Assembly: GCA_913057175.1 (NCBI GenBank)
Contig: CAJXNP010000007.1
Coordinates: 1-64,000 of the forward strand
Direction: 5' to 3'
DNA: 64,000 nucleotides
DNA from: an uncultured Cytophagales bacterium
Lineage (GTDB): Bacteria; Bacteroidota; Bacteroidia; Cytophagales; Cyclobacteriaceae
How positions within the stretch are numbered: the stretch's first letter is position 1; every line of letters begins with the position of its first letter. Positions 27,346 through 37,510 of this stretch are shown one piece after another. The notes under the pieces are model-generated. The model was not told the DNA's origin, did not search any database, and saw only the letters and a list, made by a program, of their open reading frames with translations. The position numbers and the translations under genes are program-made.

Positions 27346-28479
27346 ATGAAGATTGTCATTCTTTCAACTGTAGAAAATTATCAATGGGCCGGCACCGAAG
27401 AAGTCTGGTGGCAGTTTGCCAACTATGCACTAAGCAAGCGACATGAAATCTTTCTTTACTGTTCCGAATCCATAGCAGAAAATAAAAAAATAGAACAACT
27501 CATGGGAAAGGGGTTGGAGGTAGTCGTGAGAAAATCCTCAAGATTTCCCTGGCCGAAGTTGATAAAAAAAAGGTTGAATAGGGATTACAAAAAGATAGCC
27601 AAATTCTATCCCGATATTTTACTGGTAAACTCTGGTTCCCTTGTTGATATTTTGAATTTGCCGTATGTGAATATTTTATGCAACAAGGTAAAATGTTCCA
27701 AGGTTTTGTACAGCCATTTTGTTTCCGATGACCTTCAGCCAGAAAATCGTCTGGCACTTCGGGAGTTTCTTTTACAAATGGATTCGATTGTTTTCGTCTC
27801 AAATCAAAATAAAGATCTGGCAGAAAGGCAAATCGCAGCTAAAATCGAAAATGCGGAGGTTATCCTCAACGAATCAAAATTTTTGTTGACCAAACCTCTT
27901 CCCTTCAACAATTCATCTAGAGTAAATTTTGCTTCTGTCGCTAAGTTTGAAACAAAATGGAAGGCTCAGGATGTGCTTCTGGAAACGCTTGGTAGCGAAT
28001 ATTGGCTTTCACTCGATTGGCATCTGAATATGTATGGAGAAGGTCCGGATGAAGAATATATTAAGGAGCTCATTACATTTTACAATCTGGCAGAAAGAGT
28101 ATCCCTGCGAGGTTTTGTTGACAATGTAGCTGAAATATGGGAGCATAACCACTTGCTGTTGCTGCCGAGCAGGGCTGAGGGAACACCGCTGGCGTTGCTG
28201 GAAGCTATGATGTGTGGAAGGCCCGTTGTTACCACAAAAGTTGGCGGGAACCCTGAAGTCTTAGCAGACGAAGAATTAGGCTGGATGGCAGAATATGCAA
28301 CGGCACCTTTGTTTGACACGGCTCTAAGGAAGGCATGGAATAGCCGTGATCAGTGGAAGTCAATGGGTGAAAGGGCTCATGCAAGAGTGGTGGAGTTATC
28401 CAGGGAAAATCCTATCAGGAAGTTGGAGAAAGTATTGCAAAAGAATATGTATCCTATTAAAGTCCGTCCATCCAGGTAA
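27346..28479 (+). CDS. GT4-family glycosyltransferase
   Basis: This is a 377-residue GT-B glycosyltransferase. The N-terminal lobe contains EEVWWQFANYALSKRH, and the C-terminal lobe carries the GT4 donor-binding motif LLLPSRAEGTPLALLEAMMCGRPVVTTKVGGNPEVL (the E(x7)E block). No signal peptide is visible, so it is cytoplasmic and uses a nucleotide-sugar donor. It is not obviously linked to the PUL and lies 223 bp after lacI. Acceptor and donor cannot be predicted; a role in surface polysaccharide or lipid glycosylation is generic for the family. Confidence 0.9.
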   Translation: MKIVILSTVENYQWAGTEEVWWQFANYALSKRHEIFLYCSESIAENKKIEQLMGKGLEVVVRKSSRFPWPKLIKKRLNRDYKKIAKFYPDILLVNSGSLVDILNLPYVNILCNKVKCSKVLYSHFVSDDLQPENRLALREFLLQMDSIVFVSNQNKDLAERQIAAKIENAEVILNESKFLLTKPLPFNNSSRVNFASVAKFETKWKAQDVLLETLGSEYWLSLDWHLNMYGEGPDEEYIKELITFYNLAERVSLRGFVDNVAEIWEHNHLLLLPSRAEGTPLALLEAMMCGRPVVTTKVGGNPEVLADEELGWMAEYATAPLFDTALRKAWNSRDQWKSMGERAHARVVELSRENPIRKLEKVLQKNMYPIKVRPSR

Positions 28480-28572
28480 GCGCTGCATTTCACAAAATTT
28501 TAGGAGAGTCTATTCGGTTTCTTCTTTTAGCATAACACCGTTTTGCATCATACTTTGTAGTTTTAAATCAGT

Positions 28573-29952
28573 ATGCTCAAAGAAAGAAATTACACGGAGG
28601 GAAAGATCCTCAATTCACTGGTTAGCCTGGCTTTTCCCATCATTATGGCCAATGTCCTTCAGACCATGTACCAGTTGATTGATACCTTTTGGCTGGGTAG
28701 GCTGGGTGCAAATGCCGTAGCAAGTGTAAGTTTAAGCTTCCCCATCCTCTTTTTAGTACTTTCGCTAGGCGGAGGATTAACATTGGGTGGGACGGTCATT
28801 GTTTCTCAATACAAAGGAGCCAGGAACCAGGACCAGGTCAACTATAGCTCATCTCAAACCGTGGCAGTGATTTTTATCATTTCCATTCTTCTGGCAGTAT
28901 TTGGCTATTATATGGCGGCTCCCCTGATGAAGCTGGTGGGAGCAGGCCCTGAAATACTGGAAGATTCGGTGAATTATTTTCAAGTATCATCCTGGGGCTT
29001 CATCTTTCTTTTTATGTTTTTTGTTTACCAATCATTGATGAGGGGTATTGGGAAGGTGATCACACCAATGTTTATCGTTCTGGCAACTGTTTTGCTAAAC
29101 CTGATTTTGGATCCGTTATTCATATTTGGTTTTGGTCCCATCCCCGGATACGGAGTGGCTGGTGCCGCTATTGCCAGTGTGATTACACAGGGGCTTTCAG
29201 CTATAGCCGGAATGATCATTCTATTCAGCGGAAAACAAGGGATTAAAATCCACTTCTCACAAATGAAATTTGACTTTCCATGGATAAGAAGATTGTTCTT
29301 TGTAGGTATTCCTTCCAGCCTGGACCAATCTACACGTGCCGGTGGGATGACCGTGATGGTTATGCTGGTTACCAGTTTTAGCAGCGATATTGTTGCAGCG
29401 TATGGCGTGGGAGCCAGAATCCTGAGTCTGGTTATCGTTCCCGCATTGGGATTTTCCATTGCAACTACCAGTCTGATCGGGCAGAACATTGGTGCAGGAA
29501 AAATTGTGCGGGCTGAAAGAGTTGGGAATTTAAGTAGCATCATAGCGTTATGTGGGCTTTCGGCGGTTGGATTGATTTTATTTGTGTTTGCTAAACCCAT
29601 AACCACATTTTTCATTCCGAACGACCCACATGTCATCAGAGACGGGACTGTTTTTATCAAAACCATGGCCCCAAGTTTTGGGTTGCTGGGGGTTCAACAG
29701 GTTATGAATGGTGTTTTTAATGGTGCTGGCTTGACCAAAGTATCCATGTTGATCTCAGTGTTCAGCCTCTGGATCGTACGGTTTCCGGTCGCGTTTATCC
29801 TTTCACATAAAACACCCTTGAGTTATGAAGGTATCTGGTGGGCATTTCCTGTATCGAACCTGCTTGCAGCCGCGCTTGCCTTTGCATATTATAAAAACGG
29901 TTCCTGGAAGAAAGAGGCTTTGATCGAGAAGGGCAGCGGGTTTGAGTCATAA
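28573..29952 (+). CDS. MATE-family multidrug/metabolite exporter
   Basis: This is a 459-residue membrane transporter with about 12 helices in two homologous halves. It starts with the family-typical LNSLVSLAFPIIMANVLQTM and has YQLIDTFWLGRLGANAVASVSLSFP. The second half contains GIPSSLDQSTRAGG and GFSIATTSLIGQNIGAGK. MATE proteins export cationic drugs or metabolites by Na+ or H+ antiport. It follows the glycosyltransferase by 93 bp and may be in the same unit. The substrate is unknown, and nothing in the neighbourhood narrows it. Confidence 0.95.
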   Translation: MLKERNYTEGKILNSLVSLAFPIIMANVLQTMYQLIDTFWLGRLGANAVASVSLSFPILFLVLSLGGGLTLGGTVIVSQYKGARNQDQVNYSSSQTVAVIFIISILLAVFGYYMAAPLMKLVGAGPEILEDSVNYFQVSSWGFIFLFMFFVYQSLMRGIGKVITPMFIVLATVLLNLILDPLFIFGFGPIPGYGVAGAAIASVITQGLSAIAGMIILFSGKQGIKIHFSQMKFDFPWIRRLFFVGIPSSLDQSTRAGGMTVMVMLVTSFSSDIVAAYGVGARILSLVIVPALGFSIATTSLIGQNIGAGKIVRAERVGNLSSIIALCGLSAVGLILFVFAKPITTFFIPNDPHVIRDGTVFIKTMAPSFGLLGVQQVMNGVFNGAGLTKVSMLISVFSLWIVRFPVAFILSHKTPLSYEGIWWAFPVSNLLAAALAFAYYKNGSWKKEALIEKGSGFES

Positions 29953-30259
29953 AATGCAGCTTTTTGTTTCTTTGCGTGTCATTTATTAGTGTCATAAGCA
30001 TCTCAAAATCCCATTAGTATTTTCTCATCATAAACACTTTAAACCTATCAATTAATCAATGAAAGGATAAGATCGTTTTCCAATCGATTGACAACACCTT
30101 CAATTATTAAAAAATTTGAAAATCCAAATGGATTAGTAATTCTATCCTGTTAAAAAATAATCGCTCAAAAATTGATTTTTTCGCAAAAAAATAACATTTG
30201 TTACTGGTAAAATTGCCAAAAGCAAAATATTTTAGGGTAATAATTTTCAATATTAAAAA
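29953..30259. other. Intergenic stretch, no gene seen
   Basis: This 307-bp AT-rich gap separates the MATE gene from the small secreted protein. I see only a short perfect hairpin (AATCCA-AA-TGGATT near 30121-30134) and no credible coding frame, RNA gene or terminator. The promoter of the next gene presumably lies in its second half. Confidence 0.5.
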
Positions 30260-30916
30260 ATGACAGTTAAAAAATATATTTTGGTTGCATGCCTTTTTAT
30301 ATGTTTGCAACACACCTATGCAGAAGATGGTTGGTATGAAGGAGTAGCCGTATTAAAAGACCATTCGGTTATCAATGGTGAGCTCAGGCTCAATCCTGCC
30401 CTAAACATATTGCAGGTAAAAAGTGATGGAAAAATGCTGGCATTGCCGGCGTTTAAAGTTGATCTTTTTTACATTAATGATACGCAATTCAATATGGTAA
30501 GGAAATACTTATCGATGCCTTACAATTTCAGGAATGATTTGAACGCTGACGTTTTCTTTGAGCAGGTTCTCAATGGAAAGGTTAAACTATTGAGAAAGGA
30601 GAGATCCGATTTTTCAGTAGAAGACTTAACACTGGAAAGAGATGTTTACACCTCTTCGGGAATATTGATCAGCGATTCAAAATATCAGCATGTCATGTCT
30701 TTTAATTACTTTTTTAAAATAGGAGACAGAATATTTACGAGTGCTCACTTTGAGAAGATATTTTTGAATGGTTTGAATAGCGAAGAATTCAAAAAGGTTG
30801 ACAATTTTATTGCTCAAAACAGCCTGAATATCAATGATTTGGCAGATCAAATGCAGATCATTGAATTTTACAATGATGATAAGTTAAACAAGAATAGGTC
30901 CGGATCGCTCTTATAG
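30260..30916 (+). CDS. Small secreted protein of unknown function
   Basis: This is a 218-residue protein with a clear signal peptide (KKYILVACLFICLQHTYA, cleavage near residue 21). The mature part begins EDGWYEGVAVLKDHSVINGEL and looks mostly beta-stranded at first, with charged helical segments towards the end (EEFKKVDNFIAQNSLNINDL). I do not recognise a family. Several short strands (NILQVKSDGKMLALPAFKVD) resemble small periplasmic beta-proteins of Bacteroidota. It stands alone, 307 bp after the MATE gene and 214 bp before the ECF sigma gene. Coding status is well supported by the signal peptide and codon pattern. Confidence 0.75.
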   Translation: MTVKKYILVACLFICLQHTYAEDGWYEGVAVLKDHSVINGELRLNPALNILQVKSDGKMLALPAFKVDLFYINDTQFNMVRKYLSMPYNFRNDLNADVFFEQVLNGKVKLLRKERSDFSVEDLTLERDVYTSSGILISDSKYQHVMSFNYFFKIGDRIFTSAHFEKIFLNGLNSEEFKKVDNFIAQNSLNINDLADQMQIIEFYNDDKLNKNRSGSLL

Positions 30917-31130
30917 CTTATCACAATTTTGTATCAGGCACGCAAATCGTTAATAGAACTTGGCGAAGAATTTTTATTGTATAAATAAGAAAAATGATCT
31001 GCCTGTTTTTATTTTACCTATTGTCTTCTAAATTGTAATAAGAATTTCCATTTGCCCTTTAATTATGTAGTGAAGTCCAGTCATTGAGGACAAAAGATGA
31101 ACATGTTTGTTAATCATGAATGGCTAAACT

Positions 31131-31694
31131 ATGGAAACGATAAATGATCTTCAGTTTGATATTGATAAATATCTGATTGAAATGGTAAAATTGGGTGACA
31201 ACAGGGCGTTTGAGGTATTGTACCAAAAATACTGGTCGAGTCTTTACTATAAAGCTTTGCATCAAACACAGTCGAAGGAAGTTGCAGAAGAGCTTACTCA
31301 GGAATTGTTTTTAAACCTTTGGGATAAAAAAAGCAATCTGAAAGTGGAGAAATCTTTCCAGGTATATATTCACACTTCGCTGAAATACAAAATCATCAAT
31401 TACATCAAGTCCCAGATTATTCAGAGAAAATACCAGGAAAAGGTAAAAGTCAAAGACTCTTTTGATGTAGTGGAGGAAGAAGTCAAATTCAAGGAGCTAT
31501 ACCAGGCATTTGAAAAGGAGTTAAATAAACTTCCGAAGAAATATCAAAAGGTATTCATGCTCAGAAAACGGGAGGGAATGAGTTTTAAGGAGATTTCATC
31601 CACATTGGATATTCCACTTAGCACTGTCGAAAAGCATATGAGCAAAGCGACAAAGCTGCTCAGAAACGGCCTGGAGGAATACAGACTAGCCTAG
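31131..31694 (+). CDS. ECF-type RNA polymerase sigma factor
   Basis: This is a 187-residue sigma-70 family ECF factor. Region 2 includes RAFEVLYQKYWSSLYYKAL and AEELTQELFLNLW; region 4 includes LPKKYQKVFMLRKREGMSFKEISSTLDIPLSTVEKH, the DNA-binding helix-turn-helix. It resembles the Bacteroides-expansion ECF group normally paired with a FecR anti-sigma and an STN-domain SusC. Here no anti-sigma gene follows and the next SusC lacks an STN domain. It lies 851 bp upstream of the second susC and may direct transcription of the long plus-strand locus that follows. Confidence 0.94.
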   Translation: METINDLQFDIDKYLIEMVKLGDNRAFEVLYQKYWSSLYYKALHQTQSKEVAEELTQELFLNLWDKKSNLKVEKSFQVYIHTSLKYKIINYIKSQIIQRKYQEKVKVKDSFDVVEEEVKFKELYQAFEKELNKLPKKYQKVFMLRKREGMSFKEISSTLDIPLSTVEKHMSKATKLLRNGLEEYRLA

Positions 31695-32545
31695 CTTTTT
31701 CTAACAGATTCAAACTCAATTGAATCGACATAGATCGGTACCACAATGTTTCAATTCTTTGGGGCTTACCTTTAGTCCTGTCCGTTATCCTATGAGGTAA
31801 CGAAATCAATATTTCAACCGCTCATTTCTGGTTATCATTTTAGCAAAAGCCTGCTATCACAAAGGATATGAAATAAGTACAATTTAATTAGGGAAAAATT
31901 AAATACCGCCGAAAAAAATTTTGCCTAACTACATTTTTACAATTTTTATATAAAACCTATATGCCTATTGTCAAAATTATGATAAACCCTTATTTGTGGT
32001 CTCATTTTTTAAAAATTATTCATCTTTTATTTATGTTAATCATAACAAAAGGACAATAATTTTAAACTTATTACAAAAAAAATAAATTTTATTGGCGGTT
32101 TTTTCAATTAAGATTGACTTATTATTAAATATTCGAAAAACTCATTCGGATGTTCAAAAACTTAGATTGGTGTTTCACTTATAATTATTACACAGCATGG
32201 AAAAACTTTTTATTAAATCAATTAGGGATACCTGAACTTATAACCAGGGTATTTACCATTCGCTATTTTAAAATCCACAATTTCAAGGAATGAGGTTGGT
32301 GGGTAAGGTGTGCACAAAGTATACCTAAAGCGTTGCGGGTTAAATAAAGAAAATTTACTCAACTTGCAATTGTTGATAGAAAATCCATGGGTTCTCATGG
32401 ACAAACTCCGGAATTATTTTTCTGGTAACGGAATTCCTTTGTCTTTTTTCAAATGGTCAATTCTATTGAAAACCAGTGATCTTAATGATTATTGGAAATC
32501 GGTTTAGACTAATCATCATTAATTAACTGCTAAAACAACTCTTTT
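31695..32545. other. Long AT-rich leader region before second susC
   Basis: This 851-bp stretch between the ECF sigma gene and susC is very AT-rich, and I find no convincing gene in it. The only frames are a GTG-started 65-codon frame (32310-32507) and a short minus-strand frame, neither with recognisable features. A CCGCC-containing segment near 31906 and a GGCGG-containing segment near 32093 are partly complementary. The length and base composition suit a long 5' untranslated region or several promoters, but I cannot define either. Confidence 0.4.
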
Positions 32546-35500
32546 ATGAAATTATCTCTATTAAACTATTTCTCTATCATTCTCATTTTGATGATGAGTA
32601 CGGATTTGATAGCTGCCAAAAGCAGTTTGATCTCCACAAAGGGTGATGGCACTGCTGAAATTACTGACGCTGAGCCAATTTCTGTTTCGGGAACAGTTAC
32701 ATCCTCTTCAGGTGAAGGATTACCTGGGGTAAACGTCGTAGTTAAAGGCACAACTACGGGAACTACTACTGATTTTTTGGGAAACTACTCCTTGCAGATT
32801 CCTGAGGAAACCGGCGATGTTTTGGTGTTCTCTTTTATTGGTTTTGTCACGAAGGAAGTTTCCATTGGCAATCAATCTGTCATTGATGTAGAACTTCTTG
32901 AAGATACCAAAGAACTAGCCGAGGTTGTTATCACGGCAATCGGTATTGAACGGGACAAGAAAGCAGTAGGCTATTCTACCACAACTGTTGATAAAGAACA
33001 ATTAACTCAGAAGGCTGAAGCCGACCCGGTAAAAGCATTGACAGGTAAGGTTGCCGGAGTTAACATCCAGGGAGGTGGAGGAGGTGTTGGTAGTGCAACC
33101 AATATTACCATTCGTGGCAACTCATCGTTGACACAAAATACACAACCCCTCTTTGTCGTTGATGGCGTCCCATTTGACAATTCAACTTTTAATTCGGGAA
33201 GTTCTGCGGATATTGCAGATGGTGTAACGGGTAACAGCTATACGAACAGAGCATTTGATTTGGATCCCAACATTATTGAATCTGTCACAGTTCTGAAAGG
33301 TGCTTCAGCGGCGGCTCTCTATGGATCACGTGCCGCAAACGGTGTGATTGTAATTACCACAAAGGCAGGAACAAAAGGAAAGAAGGGACTGGAAATTACT
33401 TTTAACAGTTCTTATGCGTTCGAAGATGTCGCATCATTACCCAATTACCAAAATATATACGGTTCAGGCCAGCACCAGAATCTTGTGGTTGCATTTAATG
33501 GAAGCTTGGGACCAAGATTTGATGAATATGACTCCGTCCAGCATGTCTATGATGCCGACCATCTGAAAGGGACAGCAATTGGAGATATGTATGCCGGAAA
33601 AAGAATGGCTTATGAACCATATCCAAACAGCACGGAAGATTTCTTGCAAAGAGGCCATTTGATCGAAAATTCCATTCAGATAAATGCTGGTGGTGAAAAT
33701 ACAACTTTTACCGGGGGTGTATCAAGAATGGATAATACAGGCATTATTCCTAATAGCGAGATCAGCAGAACAAATGTCAATTTTGGCGGTCAGGGAAAGC
33801 TGGCCAATGGACTATTCCTGCAAGGTAGCATGAGCTATGTAAAAACCAAACAGGAAACCCCACAGGTTGCTACAAGTTTGGGAGGGAATCCATCTATCGT
33901 AGAAAGGCTTTTGTATGTGCCAATCATGTACGATTTAACCAATTTGCCATTTGAAGATCCGGTTACTGGTGCAAATGTTTACAACAGGACCGGTGTTGAT
34001 AATCCTTACTGGATTGCCAAATACGCACCGTATACAAGTGATGTTGACAGGGTATACGGAAAAGCTTCTGTTGGATATGACTTTACTGAGTGGCTAACTG
34101 TAAGTTACCAGCTGGGTTTCAATGCCTACACAGATTCAAGGAAAAGTGTTATTCAGAAAGGTTCATCAGATGTTCCGCTAGGGCGCATAACCATCGATGA
34201 TATTTACAGGCAAGAACTGGATGGGAACCTGCTATTTACCATCGATAGAAACATAAACCCTGACTTGCACGCCAGGTTGATATTGGGTCATAATGTTAAC
34301 CAAAGATTGACGCAAAGGAAAATGCAGGAAGGAAACGAAATCATTGTATTTGGCAACAATAACTTCACAAACACTGCTTCCCAAAGAGTAATCAGGGATG
34401 AAATGTTCAAGCAAAGATACCAGGGGGTTTTTGCAGACTTGTCCCTTTCATACAAGGACATTTATTTTCTTAACCTTGTTGGAAGAAACGACTGGTCATC
34501 CACTTTGCCAGCGGAAACACGAAGCTATTTTTATCCAAGTGTAAGCGCATCTGTGATATTAACTGATGCACTTAATATCAATTCCAATATTGTCAATTTC
34601 GCAAAACTCAGAGCTGGTGTGGCCAGGGTGGGAAATGACGCTAATCCATACATGACCTCGACGACCTATGTAACAAATTCTACTTTTAATGAAACACAGT
34701 TTCCATTTACTAATCCGGATGGAACTTATAACAGTTTGACACTATCAAATTCATCAGGTAACCCAGATTTGAAACCTGAATTTATTACTGAATTTGAAAT
34801 TGGTACAGAGCTCCGTTTATTCTACAACAGGATTGGATTGGATTTTACATTCTATGATAAGTATACAACCAATAGCATCATTAATATCACATTGCCTCCT
34901 TCCTCAGGATTTAGTACAAAGCTTACCAATATTGGTGAGGTCAGAAACTACGGAATAGAAGTAGGCTTTGATGCAGATCTTATCAGGATGAACAATGGCC
35001 TTACCTGGAATGTTTATACAGCATTTACCAGGAACAGAAACATAGTTGAGGACCTGGGAGACGCAGAACAAATTGTAGTTGGGGGTAATTCGACTGTCAA
35101 TATTGTACATAGAACGGGAGAACCATTTGGTCAGATATTTGGAAACCGAATGTTGCGAGATCCGGATGATGGTTCATTGATTATCAGCAACAATCAGCTT
35201 GGCAGGCCTTTGTCTGCCGGACTGGGCGTCATAGGTGATCCAAACCCGGATTATATCATTGGTGTTAAGAACACATTTACCTATAAGGGTTTCACATTTA
35301 GCTTCCTGATTGACTATAAAAAAGGAGGAGATATGTGGTCTCAAACAGCTGAAGAAATTGTTGGTCGTGGGGTAATAGACGTTGGAGACAGGGAAGCTGG
35401 AAGAGTAATTCCTGGATATGTAGCAAATGCAGAAGGCACAGGACCACTCATTGTTGAGGGTCAAAAAGTGAGAAATAATGTTGTCATCGCCAACTATGAC

Positions 35501-35812
35501 TGGTATTTCACTGACAGCTTTGGCATTACAAATTATACGGATGCTCATGTATATGATGCTTCAGTAGTAAGATTAAGGGAAGTAAGCCTTGGTTATTCTC
35601 TACCGAGCAAAATATTGGAAAACACTCCGTTTGGCTCTGTCAGGGTCTCACTATCCGGAAGGAACCTCTGGTATAATGCACCCAACTTTCCAAAAGAGCT
35701 GAATTTTGATCCGGAAACTGCAGTAAGCAGCAGCAGCAACTTTCAGGGGCTGGATTTCATAGGTGTGCCAACTACCAAGAGATTTGGAGCCAACTTATCT
35801 CTTACATTTTAA
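32546..35812 (+). CDS. SusC/RagA-family TonB-dependent transporter (second)
   Basis: This is a 1088-residue outer-membrane transporter. It has a signal peptide (to about residue 25), a carboxypeptidase-regulatory-like domain (SVSGTVTSSSGEGLPGVNV), a TonB-box-like AEVVITAIGIERDKKA, a plug with ITIRGNSSLTQNTQPLFVVDG, and a beta-barrel ending in NLSLTF. No STN domain is present. The downstream genes are peptidases rather than glycosidases, so the cargo may be peptides or aminoacyl conjugates, as for RagA of Porphyromonas (inference from context). It is followed by its SusD partner 28 bp later. Confidence 0.96.
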   Translation: MKLSLLNYFSIILILMMSTDLIAAKSSLISTKGDGTAEITDAEPISVSGTVTSSSGEGLPGVNVVVKGTTTGTTTDFLGNYSLQIPEETGDVLVFSFIGFVTKEVSIGNQSVIDVELLEDTKELAEVVITAIGIERDKKAVGYSTTTVDKEQLTQKAEADPVKALTGKVAGVNIQGGGGGVGSATNITIRGNSSLTQNTQPLFVVDGVPFDNSTFNSGSSADIADGVTGNSYTNRAFDLDPNIIESVTVLKGASAAALYGSRAANGVIVITTKAGTKGKKGLEITFNSSYAFEDVASLPNYQNIYGSGQHQNLVVAFNGSLGPRFDEYDSVQHVYDADHLKGTAIGDMYAGKRMAYEPYPNSTEDFLQRGHLIENSIQINAGGENTTFTGGVSRMDNTGIIPNSEISRTNVNFGGQGKLANGLFLQGSMSYVKTKQETPQVATSLGGNPSIVERLLYVPIMYDLTNLPFEDPVTGANVYNRTGVDNPYWIAKYAPYTSDVDRVYGKASVGYDFTEWLTVSYQLGFNAYTDSRKSVIQKGSSDVPLGRITIDDIYRQELDGNLLFTIDRNINPDLHARLILGHNVNQRLTQRKMQEGNEIIVFGNNNFTNTASQRVIRDEMFKQRYQGVFADLSLSYKDIYFLNLVGRNDWSSTLPAETRSYFYPSVSASVILTDALNINSNIVNFAKLRAGVARVGNDANPYMTSTTYVTNSTFNETQFPFTNPDGTYNSLTLSNSSGNPDLKPEFITEFEIGTELRLFYNRIGLDFTFYDKYTTNSIINITLPPSSGFSTKLTNIGEVRNYGIEVGFDADLIRMNNGLTWNVYTAFTRNRNIVEDLGDAEQIVVGGNSTVNIVHRTGEPFGQIFGNRMLRDPDDGSLIISNNQLGRPLSAGLGVIGDPNPDYIIGVKNTFTYKGFTFSFLIDYKKGGDMWSQTAEEIVGRGVIDVGDREAGRVIPGYVANAEGTGPLIVEGQKVRNNVVIANYDWYFTDSFGITNYTDAHVYDASVVRLREVSLGYSLPSKILENTPFGSVRVSLSGRNLWYNAPNFPKELNFDPETAVSSSSNFQGLDFIGVPTTKRFGANLSLTF

Positions 35813-35840
35813 TTCTCATTAATTCTCAAAATCGAATAAA

Positions 35841-37484
35841 ATGAAAAGATTAGATATAAAATTATATAAAGCAGGTTTAGCGATGATGATCGTCTTTATC
35901 ATTACCTCCTGCGGAAGCGATTTTTTTGATATCAATACGGATCCTAATAACCCATCGGAAGCCAATCCTGCATTGATATTGCCAGCCATTCAAACGGCAT
36001 ATGTTTCTGCGACATTAAGAAATGTCAATCGGGCATCGGCAGCACTGGTAGATCAATTGCATGACGCAAACTATGGACGATGGGACATTCGCGAAAGTCA
36101 GTTTAATGATGACTGGAATGGGTTTTATGCAGACGCTTTACAGGACATTGAAATATTGATTGGCAAAGCTGAAGAATCTGCTTTACCAGGTTATCTCGGT
36201 TCAGCGAAATTGCAGAAAGCTTATATCTATAGCATACTTGTTGATCTATGGGGAGATGTTCCTTTTTCAGAGGCTTTGCAATCGGACAACCCGGTGTATG
36301 ATAAAGGTGAAGATATTTACCCCACCATTTTGGCTTTGATTGATGAAGCTTTAACTGATCTGTCTAATTACGATTCGAATCCACTTGATATAAGCTCGGC
36401 CTCTGACATTATATATAATGGGGATATAGACAAATGGATTATGATGGGCAACTCATTAAAGCTTAAAATGCTCAATCAGATGCGTTTGGTAGATCCGGCA
36501 GGGGTGACAGGTGAAATAAATACCCTGATCGCCGGAGGTGATCTTATCTCTTCCAATGGCGACGATTTCCAGTTCTATTTTGGTTCAGGAATTGCACCGC
36601 AAAACGCACATCCAAGATGGGTAGATGACTACAATGCAGGTGGAAGATCCGGTTATTTCTCCAATCACTTCTTCATCAAGTTGACTGGTGGAAGCGATAG
36701 AAAACCGGAAGACTATTTGAATTTAAGTCCGAATGTTCAGTATGGAATAAAAGATCCACGTTTACGGTATTATTTTTTCCGACAAGCGCTTTCCCAACCC
36801 GAGGGCTCACCCAATATTCCATGTGAGTTTAACCAGGTTGATTGTTTCTACTTCTACACCGGCAATGGCTACCTGGGTAGAGATAGAGGTGACAATAGTG
36901 TAGGTCCTGCAGATGTGGCTGTTTCTACCAAATGGGGTGTTTATCCGGCAGGAGGATTGTTTGATGCAGACAACGCAAAACCGCTGACTGTGAATGATGG
37001 AACAGGACAGGGTATTCATCCTATGATCACCAATTTCATGGTGAAGTTTATCATGGCTGAGGCAGCGTTGACATTGGGCACTAACGGCGATCCCAGGACT
37101 TTGCTGGAAGAGGGGATGAGAGCTTCCATTTCAAAGGTAATGGCCTTTGGCGAATCCAGGGACAATGTTTCAGCTGATTATCGACCAACCACCTCTGATA
37201 TCGATTTGTATATCAATACTGTCCTGGGTAAATATGATGCTGCTGATAATGAGGGTAAGCTAGAGATCATTATCGACCAGGCGTATGTAGCAAACTTTGG
37301 AAATGGTATTGAATCCTACAATAACTATAGAAGAACGGGCTACCCGGTTTTAAAACCTGTTGTGGATAACAATGAAGCGGGTCCTTTTCCGGTAAGGTTG
37401 ATCTATGTTGTAGACGAGATCGGAGCAAACAAGAACGTTCCGGCAGACAAAATGATAACCGTACCTGTATTCTGGGATAAATAA
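35841..37484 (+). CDS. SusD/RagB-like surface lipoprotein (second)
   Basis: This is a 547-residue lipoprotein (IITSC, Cys24) of the SusD-like-2 type (PF12771-like), recognised by the N-terminal FDINTDPNNPSEANPALILPA motif and by QKAYIYSILVDLWGDVPFSEAL. The C-terminal region has FMVKFIMAEAALTLG and the IDQAYVANFGNGIESYNNYRRTGYP block. It pairs with the SusC immediately upstream. Members of this subgroup commonly sit in peptide- or unknown-substrate loci rather than classical starch-type PULs, in keeping with the peptidases downstream. Confidence 0.95.
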   Translation: MKRLDIKLYKAGLAMMIVFIITSCGSDFFDINTDPNNPSEANPALILPAIQTAYVSATLRNVNRASAALVDQLHDANYGRWDIRESQFNDDWNGFYADALQDIEILIGKAEESALPGYLGSAKLQKAYIYSILVDLWGDVPFSEALQSDNPVYDKGEDIYPTILALIDEALTDLSNYDSNPLDISSASDIIYNGDIDKWIMMGNSLKLKMLNQMRLVDPAGVTGEINTLIAGGDLISSNGDDFQFYFGSGIAPQNAHPRWVDDYNAGGRSGYFSNHFFIKLTGGSDRKPEDYLNLSPNVQYGIKDPRLRYYFFRQALSQPEGSPNIPCEFNQVDCFYFYTGNGYLGRDRGDNSVGPADVAVSTKWGVYPAGGLFDADNAKPLTVNDGTGQGIHPMITNFMVKFIMAEAALTLGTNGDPRTLLEEGMRASISKVMAFGESRDNVSADYRPTTSDIDLYINTVLGKYDAADNEGKLEIIIDQAYVANFGNGIESYNNYRRTGYPVLKPVVDNNEAGPFPVRLIYVVDEIGANKNVPADKMITVPVFWDK

Positions 37485-37510
37485 TTCAAACTTCTAAACG
37501 ATTGACAAAA

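Noticed and set aside
27155-27349. 64-codon frame with one hydrophobic segment and a basic tail, whose stop overlaps the glycosyltransferase start (ATGA)
   Set aside because: It lies in the region that should hold the glycosyltransferase promoter, has no recognisable family and a weak start. The ATGA overlap could be chance, so it is kept only as a possible small membrane protein.
29025-29666. 213-codon open frame antisense to the MATE gene
   Set aside because: It is a mirror of the hydrophobic, codon-biased sense gene, with no start context or family resemblance.
32310-32507. 65-codon frame in the leader before the second susC
   Set aside because: It starts with GTG, has no signal, domain or ribosome-binding sequence, and lies in AT-rich DNA where such frames are common.
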